Origin: Mycogone perniciosa
Lineage: Eukaryota > Ascomycota > Sordariomycetes > Hypocreales > Hypocreaceae
Direction: 5' to 3'
DNA: 64,000 bases
NCBI GenBank assembly: GCA_025331125.1
Contig: JAOALB010000005.1
Location: forward strand, 1-64,000
Of this stretch, positions 1 to 12,099 are shown one piece after another (positions within the stretch are counted from its first letter, which is position 1; each line of letters begins with the position of its first letter). The notes beneath the pieces were generated by a model. The model did no database searches. It saw only the letters and a list, made by a program, of their open reading frames with translations, and was not told the origin of the DNA. Position numbers and translations under genes: made by a program.

Positions 1-76
1 TAGTGATCATGTTCTTATTGGCCCGTCGTTCCGATATTCTTCCGGACCCGGGCCTTGGCCTGGTCGGGTCGTGACA
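1..76 (-). repeat. LTR edge (same family as the solo LTR at 60010-60386)
   Basis: The first 76 bases are a close reverse-complement match to 60010-60084, with only a few transitions. The match ends at a TGACA terminus at 72-76, the expected outer end of this LTR. Orientation is minus relative to the copy at 46198-46614, which has a purine tract on its left. The rest of the element is outside the window, so solo LTR versus full element cannot be told. Composition is normal, so this copy is not RIP-degraded. Confidence 0.8.
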
Positions 77-602
77 TGCCGCTATAAACAAAACGGGGGC
101 GGTATAAGCTCCGTTTTTTTAGTAGGGTCAAGTGACTTAATAGTAGTAAATTGCTTAGCGCGGGGGTTCATTGTCCTCTAAGAACGGAATCATGTGACTC
201 CAAATTTAGAGTCTTTAGAGGCAAAAAATGGAGGACATCAAACTCAAGAAAAGAGCTTGACGGGATCCCGTATATTCCAATGGATATGGTCGTATATGCT
301 CGAGTCTCTTTCCACTCGCATCATATTCGCGTGTCCCTACACAGCAGAAAAAGAGGACAACGCACACTACAGAAACAGTCTGGTTAATTTGCTCGTGCGA
401 GAGTGCAAGGACTTTCTACTGGGGTAAGGAGATTAGGGCGTAGAGAAGATCAGGGAGATGAGAGGAGGGGGGAACGAAGGGTGGTAGTACAGGCTGAAGG
501 GACAGTGACGTGAAATTTGTTGCCTTTCTCGTGTCAAGTCAGCGTTATGAAGTAGTGCCTATAGGTAGGGTGGCATGTAAGAAAGGAAAGTGAGCTGGCT
601 TG
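77..602. other. intergenic, no gene seen
   Basis: Short overlapping open frames (151-427) have no recognisable protein character. It is the downstream flank of the minus-strand gene that ends at 603. Confidence 0.6.
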
Positions 603-3482
603 CTAATGTCTGTGACGAGAAACCGACTCTGTGCCTCTCTTTACCTCAACATCTTCGCAATTCGTATACTTCTCCTTCAGCACAAACATTTCACCAGCCC
701 ACCCGAATGCTCTACTCAGTCTCCTTCCATACTCCCTGGCTTTGTTAAACTGCAGCTTCTGGCGTGGATGTGGATCGTGGAACAGAATACTTCTCTGACC
801 CGCTTCATCGATCCTCTGGAAATGCCAAACAGACCCGTGCAACTTCTCCGCAGAAAAGCCCACTGATACCATTGCGTAAACGAAGTCGATCCATGGGATC
901 TCACTTCGTGAGGAAGTCCTTTCTGGGTTGAAGAAGAGTGTACGGAATACCTTCAGTGCCCGCGCATCAACGGGAATCTTGGTCGGCTTCGCCACAGCCT
1001 CGAAAATGACTTCTGTGGTTCCCTTCGTGGAAGTAACTCGGGCCTGTCCTCTTGTCTTGGTCTTGGATCGAACAGGGCTCGTTGGCTGTGTTACTTCTGT
1101 GGTTCCACCTGCGGAACCTTCACCAAAATAGAGGGTAGACAATGGCTTGTGGATAGAATTGGCGTGGTCATTCGTGATTCGCTTTCCAGCTGGCTTCCTT
1201 GCCACAGCTTTCTGTTCTTCAATCCAATCAGGGGTGCGCTTTAGACTGCACCCCTGAGAAAGCAGCTCCCACACGACCGAACCTCGTAGGCCTTCAGCTT
1301 TGTCGAGCATGACTCGATCAATCCCAGCCCAAAACTCATCCAAATGTCGCTCAGCGCTCTGCATGGCCTCTACGTTCTCTTTAGTCCGACTTTTGTCGCA
1401 CGGATAGAAAAACCGCTTTTTAGAAGGATTGGCGAGTTTAGCAACTGAGTAATAGGTCCTGTCATCGAAGGTAGCTATCCCAGAACAACGCTTATGCGTT
1501 TCGAACCAGTCATGCGACAAGTCAAAGTACTTCTTCCACTTGGCCAGCATAAAGGTTCGTGCCCATGGTTGGTATAGCTCCAGCTCCCCTAAGCACTGTG
1601 CGATAATGGAAAGGTCGTCGACGACGTCGCCCACAAGAGATGACGTGAGCTCCCACGCCTCTGGCTCGTGATTTCGCAACCACTGAATCTCATCCATAAA
1701 CAGAGGCAAACATTCCTGGAAAAGAGAATCTCCCTGATAGCATAGAGTAGTGATCAGCCAATCCAAATAGTTGAAGACCTTGCTACGCTTGGCGTTGCTT
1801 GCCGTGGTGGGGAGACATCCAGAGTTGGCAAACGGTGTGAGAACTAGATATTTGCGCATTGATGGAGAACCGGCAACGTAATGGGGAAGGAGTCTCCGCC
1901 GTTGGCCAGCTATGTCGTTAAGGAAGTATTGGAACCTGACCAGCGCTGCTAGAAACTCATCTGGAAGGTCTTTTGTCGGAGAAATAACAGGCGCGTATTT
2001 GGCCTGCAGCAATCTTAAGTCGTGGGCTTGTTGGCAAAGATGCGTGAACATTTCGAGATCCATGTAAGCGTGCACCACAGTTGATGCAACAGCTCCAGCC
2101 CAGATATACTTAGAGTCTGGGCTGAAGTGAGGATGTGGATTTCCAAAAATGTCCTTCAGCATTTCCAATCGGTGATCCTTCATCTTCACCATATAGTCCG
2201 AAAAATATGTGGGATCCTCTCGCAGTGCCAGTACATGATCTTTTGCGGCTGACACTCTGGCCTGAAGCAATGACTCAATCTGTCCGAGCTCAAGTTTCGC
2301 AGGCAATCGATACGGTGCTTCTGCTGCCATTACAGCCAATGACTTGAATCCGCATGCCTTGCTCTCAATCTTCGGTGCCTCTATCTGAATCGGGAATGCA
2401 TCAGAAATGAGGGCCTCCTTTGGAATGTCTTGCAGTATCTGTCGACAGCAATTCACTAGAAAGTCCAGTACCTTCTCCTGGGCTTCGAGAACAAGAAGGC
2501 CGTGATGAGGTTCAAGCTGTTTCAGATTGTCCTCAATATACTGCAAGTTGGACCTGCCTGAGGTGCTAAAGAGCTTTCCGTAATTGTCGGGGTTATTAAC
2601 GCCATTGAGGACCATTGTATATTCCTTCAAATACAGGACTAGGAGCGTTTGTGTTACCAAGCCCAGTTTCATGGCATCGATATCAGCTCCGGCGAACTCC
2701 GATGGGAGGTTATGTCCTCGTGAGTGAAGCATTAGCAATAGGACCTCGTCGTTCAAAAGATCATCTTGGTTGATGTACGGCCAGATGTACCAATCTCGAT
2801 ATACTCCATTTTTATTCGCCTCTTTGCCTAGGCGCAAGGCGTGAAAATCTGGTCGATGCATTGTTGGCATGTTTGGCCAAGCCGTGAGCAAGATGTTCAG
2901 TTTCCTTTGCTTCTTCTTTCTGACCCAGCGCTCTCGTATAGTTGCCTCGTGACGTAGTAGTATCGCGTGAAGGGTTTCATAGCTGGTAAATATTTTCTTT
3001 CCGCGCTCCTGCGCTTTGCGGCGGACGTCGTTGGGGCCTCCGAAAACTGGTATCGCGAGGTTCAGGTTTGTCGATCTGATGCGAGACGCCAGGATATCGC
3101 AATAAATATCAGCCAGATTAGTGTGTATATCATTCTCGCTGTCCATAATTTGCTCAGGGTCCATGAAATTTCTGGTGTTGATGTCGGCAGCATGCTCAGC
3201 GCTCCTCCCATTTTGAACACCACTAACATCCTCGGTATCGCAGGTGTTTTCGGCTTCCCTGGTATTCTCAGAGTCCGTAGCATTCTTTGTGTTGGTGTCT
3301 GTGTCATGGTTGGTTTCTCCGTCATGTTCGATGTGCCTCACGCTCTCGGTGTCCTCCACGTTCTCGGTGTCCCCATCATTCCGCACATCCCCAGTATGGT
3401 CGATATCAGTGTCTCCATCATGCTGTGCCCCCTGAGTGAGACCGAGCCAACTCCACAGAAAGTTTCGTATAATAGCCAACAT
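603..3482 (-). CDS. uncharacterised large fungal protein, 959 aa
   Basis: Single-exon gene with start at 3482 and stop at 603. The protein type recurs in many ascomycete genomes without known function. The recognisable core starts near residue 166 with a helical stretch rich in basic residues (ERWVRKKKQRKLNILLTAWP, about 184-203) followed by MHRPDF and then WPYIN. Residues 21-125 are a degenerate Asp/Thr/Glu/Asn/His-rich repeat tract that looks disordered. Residues about 830-860 form a basic Thr/Ser/Lys linker before a final conserved-looking segment. There is no signal peptide; residues 1-15 are hydrophobic but short. No enzyme motif is visible, and a function would be a guess. Length, normal codon use and absence of stops argue that it is intact, although it lies 1.9 kb from the RIP-degraded block. 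Confidence 0.85.
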   Translation of the reverse strand: MLAIIRNFLWSWLGLTQGAQHDGDTDIDHTGDVRNDGDTENVEDTESVRHIEHDGETNHDTDTNTKNATDSENTREAENTCDTEDVSGVQNGRSAEHAADINTRNFMDPEQIMDSENDIHTNLADIYCDILASRIRSTNLNLAIPVFGGPNDVRRKAQERGKKIFTSYETLHAILLRHEATIRERWVRKKKQRKLNILLTAWPNMPTMHRPDFHALRLGKEANKNGVYRDWYIWPYINQDDLLNDEVLLLMLHSRGHNLPSEFAGADIDAMKLGLVTQTLLVLYLKEYTMVLNGVNNPDNYGKLFSTSGRSNLQYIEDNLKQLEPHHGLLVLEAQEKVLDFLVNCCRQILQDIPKEALISDAFPIQIEAPKIESKACGFKSLAVMAAEAPYRLPAKLELGQIESLLQARVSAAKDHVLALREDPTYFSDYMVKMKDHRLEMLKDIFGNPHPHFSPDSKYIWAGAVASTVVHAYMDLEMFTHLCQQAHDLRLLQAKYAPVISPTKDLPDEFLAALVRFQYFLNDIAGQRRRLLPHYVAGSPSMRKYLVLTPFANSGCLPTTASNAKRSKVFNYLDWLITTLCYQGDSLFQECLPLFMDEIQWLRNHEPEAWELTSSLVGDVVDDLSIIAQCLGELELYQPWARTFMLAKWKKYFDLSHDWFETHKRCSGIATFDDRTYYSVAKLANPSKKRFFYPCDKSRTKENVEAMQSAERHLDEFWAGIDRVMLDKAEGLRGSVVWELLSQGCSLKRTPDWIEEQKAVARKPAGKRITNDHANSIHKPLSTLYFGEGSAGGTTEVTQPTSPVRSKTKTRGQARVTSTKGTTEVIFEAVAKPTKIPVDARALKVFRTLFFNPERTSSRSEIPWIDFVYAMVSVGFSAEKLHGSVWHFQRIDEAGQRSILFHDPHPRQKLQFNKAREYGRRLSRAFGWAGEMFVLKEKYTNCEDVEVKRGTESVSRHRH
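3108..3425 (-). repeat. acidic degenerate repeat tract inside the 959-aa gene
   Basis: Encodes residues about 20-125 of the gene above. Short units of the type D-T-E-N/S-x-x repeat imperfectly, giving an Asp/Glu/Thr/His/Asn-rich segment. It lies between the hydrophobic N-terminus and the conserved core. Such tracts change length quickly and are usually unstructured. Confidence 0.6.
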
Positions 3483-5389
3483 TGCTTAAATTGCTTATAT
3501 TCCGGAGAATTCGATCAGATGGGAGGCTACTGCCGCCAACTTGCCAGAAGGTGATGGGAATCCATGGCAGGTGTGTAGAGGCAGGTATGCGGGGGGACAA
3601 GGTGATCGATATAGACGATGGTGAGGCACCCAACAGAGGTTGGGTTCTCTTTTCTACACGTGGTAGGTACTCCGTCAAACCCCAAAAACAAGTCCCCATG
3701 GATTGCCTCAGATATATCACATATCATTGGTTCTATTGGGTCCGAGGGGTTCTGTCACCGAACGAATGGAATTTCTGAGAATCTCCCTGGGGCTGTGTAG
3801 TGGGTCTTGTTATGACATGTTACATAACAGGGGCGTTTATAACCAGCCAACAGCCAGAGCAGAACCGAATCATCAATCACGCTGCCAATCATACTCAACC
3901 ACATGGTTTCCAAGTCGGTCGAAGAAGTCGGTCACGTTAGAGGGCTGAGGGAGCCTTGATTGGTTGACATACCACCTAGCGCATTGCACAAGACATAGGC
4001 TCGAGATAGCGGCCATATGCAACACCAATGAAAGTCCTGCATAATTATGCAGGTTCGATGATTACTGTCACCCCACCGTCGACCCATCATCATCAGTCAT
4101 CGACATTTGCCTACCTGTATAAAACAATATACGCATACTGTGTTTACCCATTAACTACGATTATACCATTGATAAATAGGTCTAAATGCCCGCCAAAAAG
4201 AGCCACAGTCACATAAAATGCATATATCCGCAGTGCAATCGATTTTACTCACTTGATGGGACAGGTCGTCTGACTACTCTGGAGATAAAGAAAATAATAA
4301 TTAGGGAAGAATTGGGGAGTACCAGCCCTGCTAATGCCCTAAACACTTTCGAGCCTCCTAAATCCACTCCGCAAGAAAAGTGTATGTAACCGTACCCGGC
4401 CTATAATCGATGCTACCGAACGAGGAATGAATAATACCAATCTCAGAGCACTAAGCACTGTTTTTTTAGAATTCGATCAAAAATCAACGAGTCTTTGTTA
4501 CTCATTCCAATCTATATTAACACTAGCACCCAAAACGTTGATCATGTTGCCGCTCTGATGAGCATCTCGGCAGAAACCTTGCTATATATGATCTATATAT
4601 AAACTTGAATGGAAGGCCTGTTGTAGACTAACCTATTTATAACATATAATTCGTTCAAAGTGAACGCTCCCGACTTTCCCAAAATGTCGTATTAGTGAAT
4701 GTTGGAAAATGTAGACCTTGTGACCTTGCAATAAAAGCCAGGGCACATTTTCCTTGGTCACGTTACAGAAATAAGGGTTAGCTCTCGCTAGTTACATGAA
4801 TTTAGTGCAGAATCCTATTGCCAATCAGTGATTATATCGCCATTGCTCATGGTCTGAATGTGCCTACTTTATTCAGCTTGTGATACAATCATTAGTTGAT
4901 TGCTACTTTGCTACGACGTACTTGGTGGTAATTAGTGCTCAACGAGATGGTAGTATTCTCGACCAACCACAAAATCTAACCCAATGCACCGCCGGCTCGG
5001 ACCGTGGTCAGGGTGGAGATGGATGTGGTGTGTTACAATAGGTTGGGTCCGTTTTGGTTCTTGTAGACCAAAATATGGGTAGGCTAAAGATGGGACTATG
5101 GCGATTGGCTCGTGGTCGCCTCAAATTCAAGACGACAGCCTGGGTGGTGCGTGAGAGAGCAACTGTAAACCTGTAGTATGACATCTCCTTCGACTCCACC
5201 GTCCTGAAGAGTAACTTCAACGGAGAAGGCTCATGCGGCGCGCAGCAATGTGCACTTGGAGGGCCTAGGCATCTCACAACTGGCCTCAACAATCAACTGC
5301 ACCAAGACCACCGTGGCCTTGAATTGGCTCAGCTACAGACAGATTAAGCGGGAAAGCGGCTTCAAGCCTTATAGTAGCCCTCTCTGCAA
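3483..5389. other. intergenic, no supported gene
   Basis: 1.9 kb with normal composition falling to AT-rich near 4100-4900. Several short frames exist but none resembles a protein I recognise. A plus-strand stretch at about 5120-5340 has coding-like composition (with stops) and ends near the LINE insertion site, so it could be a gene relic; this is weak. Confidence 0.5.
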
Positions 5390-5402
5390 ATATAGCATTG
5401 CC
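5390..5402. repeat. left target-site duplication of LINE-A
   Basis: ATATAGCATTGCC at 5390-5402 corresponds to ATATAGCATTATGCC at 47609-47623 (ten bases exact, then a 2-base indel). The two copies lie immediately outside the 5' start and the AAACA-rich 3' tail of the LINE, which marks the 42-kb block as one target insertion later filled by other elements. Confidence 0.7.
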
Positions 5403-5655
5403 AAGCTTCCCTCCTATACCTACAGGTACCCCACCTTTTAGGTGCCTACTCACTAAAAATTCTATAACCTTTTAACTAGCTATTAAAAAAATAAGCCTAA
5501 TAACGCTCTCTTGCCCCTTTTAGGTATTTAAAGAAAAATAGCGAATGCTATTAGACTTTAAATAAACTAAAGATAATTAAACTTTACTGCTGTTAAGTAG
5601 GTAATACTTTAGCGATTTAAAAAGGAAAATACTTTTTTACTTTTAAAGTAAAGGA
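5403..5655 (+). mobile_element. LINE-A 5' segment
   Basis: Shared with 55100-55345. It opens with a GC-richer stretch CTTCCCTCCTATACCTA and continues AT-rich. Homology between the copies stops at about 5655, where the minus-strand Gypsy fragment starts. No coding can be assigned. Confidence 0.6.
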
Positions 5656-8600
5656 AAATTATACTTAAATATATATCTATAAAATCTTTTAAATCCCCTT
5701 CTTTCTTAGCTTTAACTTTATCTGCAGCACTTATTAATATATAGGATAAAGCGTCCACTATAGTATTCTCTTTCCCTAAAATATATTTAACTATAAATTA
5801 AAAAAAAGGATATAGTTAATCTATTAAGTTATATACCCACTAAAGATATTATTAATCCTATTATTTATTTAATTAATAACTACTTTAACATTTATTTTTA
5901 ATATAAATCAAGTCTATAAATATAAATATATAGCCTTTAAAAGGCTTAAAGTAAAGCTTTATATTCCTTTTTTATAATATTATACTTTATTTCTAATAAA
6001 AGCTAATATTTACTTTTATATTAAATTAAGCCTTTTTTCCCTTTTATAACCTATATTAAAACTGCCCTTTAGCTTATTATACTAGCATTAACTATTAAAA
6101 TTACCTCCTTATATCCTTTATTTATATTTAGTATTATTAATATTGAAGTAAAGGTAATAAATTCTTTAAATTTATTTATAGTTTACTGCTGCTATTTAAT
6201 TTATTTTTAAAAGGCATTTTTCTTTAATAGATTAATTAAAGGCTTTATAATCTAAATGAAGTATTTAATTGAATATCTATAATCGTTAATTAAACTAAAA
6301 AAGGATTAAATTTTATTAATAGTTTTATAATTCTTTTATTCTTTAATTTTAATAGTTTTTTTAATTATTAATTACTGTCCCTTTATACTATATAAATATT
6401 TTATTAATTTAGCTAACTTTTAATAAAAAATTAATTTTACTGCTTAAATAATATATTTTAATAGTTTAGTATTAATAAAGGTTTTATTTAAACTTTAAAA
6501 GTACTTTAAACTATAACATTAAACCTTAGGTATTACCTTTTTATTATTATATATAAATTTTAATCTTTATACTATAATATTATGTAAAAATAGTTAAACT
6601 ATAAATATAAAATTAAATAATATCTGTAAAATAATATATTAAAATTATACCATTAAGCTTATAATACTTATTAAAAGGGTATAGTATTTTAAAAGGCTAA
6701 TAAAGTTTATAAATATAATTATATCTTAACTTTTTTTATTAAAAGGGATTTAATTATATTTTAAAAAAAAGTCTAGTAATAATAGTATTATATAGCCTAT
6801 AAAATCTTTATTAAGTTAGTTAGCGCTTAAAGGAATAAAGGTATCCTTAATAGTTACTTTATTTATCTGTATAATAGAATTAATAAAGTAAAGGCTGCTG
6901 TTTTTCTTTTATATTAAAAAGAATAGGTTCCTGTATAGCTTATAGCCCTCTTTTAAAAGGCCTTTTTTAATATAGACTCACAGTAAATTAATTATTTTCT
7001 TTTTTATCCTTTTAAAAATTTAAATACTGCCGCTTTACTAAATATTATATTCTACTATATAAATAGTCTATAATAAAGTAATCTTAAAATCTAGCTTTTT
7101 ATATTCTATAAAATCCTAAAAAAATATTATTTCTTTATTTTTTAAGATTTATATTAAAATTGCAGTTTTTTATATTATTAATTTCCCTTTTACTATTTTT
7201 AAGAGTATAGCTAGTCGGTCTAGTATAAGCCTTAACCTAGTCTTAATAGATAAAAGGTTTAAAGTAATATAGTTAATAAAAAGGGCATTAAAGTTTACAT
7301 TATCCTTTACTTTATTTTATTTCTTTTACTTTTACTAAAGACTTTTAGTAAAGATACAACTATTAAATAATGCATTATCTATTAAATAGATTTTTATACC
7401 CTGTTTTTTATATATAATATTAATTTTAATTTATTTGCGTTTTTATAGTCTTTTTTAAAATCTTTTCCTTTAATCTTTTATTTCTTTAAACTTGTATATT
7501 ATCTTCTTTATTGCTTTTATTCAACCTTTTAAATTATTAGCTTATATTAACTAAATTAAATCCTTTTTAATTTACTTTAACAGTTAATATAAAACCTCCT
7601 CTTTAAAAATAAACTAAAGGTTTTGTAAGCCTTTTTTTATTTTATTAACTTTATATTTAGCTATAAAGTTAATGTTTATTTTAGCCTTAAATTATATAAT
7701 ACTTTTATTTTATATTTTTAATAAATAGCTTTTATAGCTAAACTAATAATTTAAATACTTTTTATTTTATATTTTATATATAAATCCTTATTCTTTAATA
7801 TATAATTAAATATTAGCTATATACTTTAAATAAATAGTATTTTAAAGATAAAGGATATAAAGACTTGATTTAATATAATATAAAATCTAGCTACTATCTA
7901 TATATTACCTATACTTAAATAACAGTTTCTTCAATTATATTTATTTCTTTATTATTAAATATAGTATTAATTGCTTAATAGGGGTATATCTTTAAACTGC
8001 ATTTTACAGTTAACTAATTAAAACTAATATTTCTTTTTAATTCAAAGTCTATAAATACTTTAATAAATATACTATTAAGCTATTTTAGCTATACTTATAT
8101 TTACAGTAAATCTTATAAATATTTAAAGACTTTTCCTATTTATACTTTATTAATCTATACTATTAATCTTTATTTTTAATTTACTTTATAGTTAATAGTA
8201 ATATATAATTACTTTAATTTATAAAAGTATACTTTTAATAATAGTATAATATTTAGAATCTTAAAATTAATTAATTCTTTAATTAAATATCCCTTTATAT
8301 ATAAAAATTATAAAGGTATAACTTTAAAGGTTAATTTTATAGTAATTAAATAGTTTATATAGTTAATTCTATCTATGTAACTATTTTATTTAGCTTTTTT
8401 AATAGTTTTCTTTAAAAGGTATTTATAGGTAAAAAAAGATATTATTTAATATAAAGCAGGTTTAGAAATAGTTAAATTAGCATTTCTATAAAACTATATT
8501 TTAGTAATTCTTTAAGATTTTATAATTAAATCTGCTTTTAAAGCGTTTATAAGTTCTGGAATAGTATTTAAAAAAGTGCTAGTTTTAAGCTTAATTGTAT

Positions 8601-11600
8601 TATTTAGAATTACAGCTTAAATTAATATTTTAGCTTACTTTACTCTTAATAATTTATCTTTATTTTTAATTTTTTCAGTTCTGCTATTTTTTACTGTATT
8701 ATAGTTTAAATAGTATAGTCTTTAAAATTATAGGTATAAAGTTTAAATACACTTACTTTTTTTTAATTGGCTACTTTAATTAAAGCAGTAATAATTCCTC
8801 TTTAGCTTATTTATTTACTTTATTAATTATTTAAATACACTTTTATCTTTTATTAATTATAAAGTTAATAAAAAAAGTCTAATTTAATAATTCTATAGTT
8901 AAATAATTTTACTTATATTTATTTATAAGGTTTTTAAAGGAATTTACTTTAGCTAAGGTTATAAAGATATTTTTAATCCCTTTTATACCTATATTCTTTT
9001 ATCTATTATGAATTATTTAATCTCTGCCTATAAAGTATATAATATTTATGATTAATTCCTTTATAGGGATTATATTTAACCTTTATAGTAATTTAATTTT
9101 AAATATCTTTTTATACTTTATTTCTTTATAAATTATATAAAGGAGTTTAGTTTTATAATAGTTAATCTTTTAGTTAAAAAAGCTAGGTTTTATTTTTTTC
9201 ATAAAAAATAGGCTTAGTAAGACTTTATTTGAAGCTTTAAACAATTCTATTTAAAGCATTAATATTTTTTATATATAAATTCTAATAATTATAATTACTA
9301 TATTAAATTAAGCTAAGATTAAGGTTTTCTATAGGCTTACTTAAGCTATCTTTGCCTTTAATTTATATATGATAAACCTATAGTCTTTATTATAAGCTAG
9401 TTTAGCGCAGTTTAAAAGAAAATAGCCTTTATTTATATAATATTAAGAATACTTTATATTTATAACTGCCTTTAAATAGTAATAAAAGAAAAACTTTAAT
9501 ATATTATTATATAAAGGGTTTATTATATTAATATTATTAATAGTCATTATTAAAGTAAATAGTCTTTATTTAGGTTTATAACTATTAATAATATTATTTA
9601 TTACTTCTTTTCCTTTAAATTAATTACTTTTACTTTTTAGTTAAAAAGCCAAATCGCTAGTTTATTAAATCTTTTAAATAAAGCGTTTATTTAATCTTTA
9701 AGCTATAAAAATATAGCTAGTTTTGCAGGCCCAAGCTATTATCTTTTCTGTCTTTTTAAAATTAAGCTTCTCTTTAACTTAAATAAATTAAATATATATT
9801 TAGTTTTAAAAGGCGTTTTTATAAATTCTTAAAAATAAACTCTTTAAATATTAAATTCTATAAGCGTTTTATTATACAAAAGTATTTAAACTTTAATATA
9901 TATTAACCCTTTAAGATTATTAATTTCTTTAATTGCTTTAAAAGCTATTATTAATTAAAGCAGCTTTAATAATATTACTTTAATAATATTATAAAAATAT
10001 AATATAACTGCCTTTTAGTTTCTTTTATTAGGCTTTTAATAAAAGTATTAATATTAAAGTAATAAATCTATTATAAATTGCATTTTAATAAATTTATAGT
10101 AATAAAGGTCTTAAAGCTATATAATATATACCTTTAATTATTTTTATTATATTATTTATAATACTATATAAACTCTTTTTTAACTTTATTTTAGTTAATA
10201 CTTTCTTTAATAAACATTTAAACTATTTTCTATTCTTTTAATTTTATAAATAGTTTTAAATACCTCCTTTAATCTTTTATTAAAATTCCTTAATTTTATA
10301 TCTTTTATTTATAGTTTTTTAAAAATTAAAATATATTTTCGCTATTAAATCTACTTATAAAACTAATGCCTATAAGTAACTTTATCCTTTAAATATTCTT
10401 AAAAGCTTAAGTAAAAAAATGGAATTTTTAAAAAGGGTATTTTCCTATTATTGACCAAAAGATTTAACTTTTCTTTAATTTCTATTTTAATAAATCTAAA
10501 AGGTATTAATATTAAGCTAAGTATATAATTAAATAATTTCTTTAATTGCAGGTTTAAAGAAAAGGTTATATTTAGTACTTTAATAATTTAAAGTTATCTA
10601 TTTACTTTTAATTCTTTTATTTAAAGTTAAAATAAATTATTAAAGTTTTAATTAAATAGTCTTTTAATAATAAAATACCTTTTATCCTATTAGTTTAAGT
10701 CATTTAATTTAAATATTTAGCCTTTATAAATATATTCCTTTTTTAAATAAAAAAAGGATATATTCCTTTAATAAAAGGGCTATAGTAAAGTATTCCTTTA
10801 AAGTAAAAAGCTCTTTTATAATAAAAAAGGGTTTTATTTATTTATTTAAAATAATAAAATTAGCTATTCTTTTAAAAATAGTTTCCTTTATTAATATTAA
10901 TCTTATAGTATTAAATTATTATCCTTTTTTAATCTCTTTTAAATAGTTTTAATATATATAAAAGTAATCTATATATATAAAAGTATAAAAGTAATCTATA
11001 TATATAAAAGTATAAAAGTAATAATAGTAATATTTTTATTAAAAGTTAAAGATAGTTTAGCTAAAAGAGTTAATAAAACTCAAATAAAGTCCTTATAGTA
11101 AACAATTAAATAATTAATTTATTTCTTATTAATTCTCTATAATTACTTTATTAATTAATTTATTAAATAATAAGTAAAATAAAAGTTGCGATAATATATA
11201 GCTAGTTTAAAAGCGATTATATTATATAAAGCTAACTGTTTAATTTATATATTTGCTTTTTTTATATTAATTAATCTTTTAGTAATTTCCTTTAACTTTT
11301 TAACCTTTTATTAACGAGTTTTATAAGCTAATAGTTTTTTAAAATTTCGCTCTTTTATTATGTTTTAGCGTATTACGCCTAGGTTAACTAATCCTAATTG
11401 CTGTATTTTAGAAATTACAACTAAATAACCTATACTTTCAGAAATAAATATTATACTAATCTATATTAACTAACTCCAATAAAGGGTTTTTAGGCTATTT
11501 CTTTTAGCTAATTGTTTTATATTCGCTTAAAGATTTATTAAAGTTGGCCTTTAATTCTATTAATAGTTAAATAAAAGTAGGTTTTAGTAATAGTATAGAA

Positions 11601-11660
11601 GTGCCTTTAGTAATTGCTTTCTAGGATATAATCCCTAAGATTTCCTTTTATCTTAATTAC

Positions 11661-11688
11661 TAGTTTTATTAAAGAGGAATCAGCACAT

Positions 11689-11725
<37 letters not shown>

Positions 11726-11825
11726 ACCTAAATAAAGTACAGGGACTGCACTTTTAATAAAACTATAAAGCAGTAGTTAAATAATATAAAAACTAAAAGA
11801 TACTATAAATTATTTAATTATAATA
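11661..11825 (-). repeat. partial 5' LTR of Gypsy-4
   Basis: Reverse complement matches 57640-57787 over about 145 bases, with differences that are mostly transitions, as expected if this copy was mutated by RIP. It contains a (TA)n run at 11692-11722. It ends abruptly where Copia-A begins (11826). Confidence 0.6.
11692..11722. repeat. (TA)n microsatellite
   Basis: About 15 TA units inside the LTR of Gypsy-4. The related LTR at 57584-57787 has a shorter TA run at the equivalent place, so the repeat belongs to the LTR and has changed in length. Confidence 0.85.
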
Positions 11826-12099
11826 TATTGCAGAGCGCAGTACAGCTATATAGAGTATAAAGAGAAATGGAAATAAAGCTTAATTCTAGTAATAAATATA
11901 CTGTAATGGCCTCGCTATATATATATATAGCTAATATAAAGGAAAACGTAGAATATATACGTTATAAGCGCCTATACAGTCTACTATATTACTTACGCAA
12001 TATATATATCAGCTAATATCTGCTATATAAGCAGATAAAAGCTCTTTAACGCTAATAAGTGCTAATAAGTGGTAAGTCTTTAGCTTACTTAACTTAATA
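11826..12099 (-). repeat. 3' LTR of Copia-A
   Basis: 274 bases, begins TATTGCAG (TG mutated to TA) and ends CTTAATA. One of five copies of the same LTR in the window (also 13841-14114, 23112-23385, 30203-30476, 37132-37407). Confidence 0.85.

Larger units (their letters stand above)
5656..11825 (-). mobile_element. Gypsy-4: truncated, RIP-degraded Ty3/Gypsy element
   Basis: Read on the minus strand, a reverse transcriptase is visible despite many stops. A DFF..YN.IP...KS.D block lies at about 6735-6775, the relic of the catalytic box (FLHNI where F-DD-I is expected) near 6580, and an RNase H end with the GKENT-DALS motif near 5720-5790. The upstream part to about 11660 should hold gag and protease but is too decayed to divide. 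A partial 5' LTR follows at 11661-11825. Integrase and the 3' LTR are missing, because the element meets LINE-A sequence at about 5655. It is cut on the right by the Copia-A LTR at 11826. Confidence 0.65.

Noticed and set aside
4186..4389. 67-aa plus-strand ORF with a Cys-x4-Cys start resembling a BED-type zinc finger
   Set aside because: The His/His half of a finger and any transposase motif are missing, and no terminal repeats are seen.
5008..5292. 94-aa minus-strand ORF beside the LINE
   Set aside because: No motif; it overlaps a more coding-like plus-strand stretch and is probably chance.
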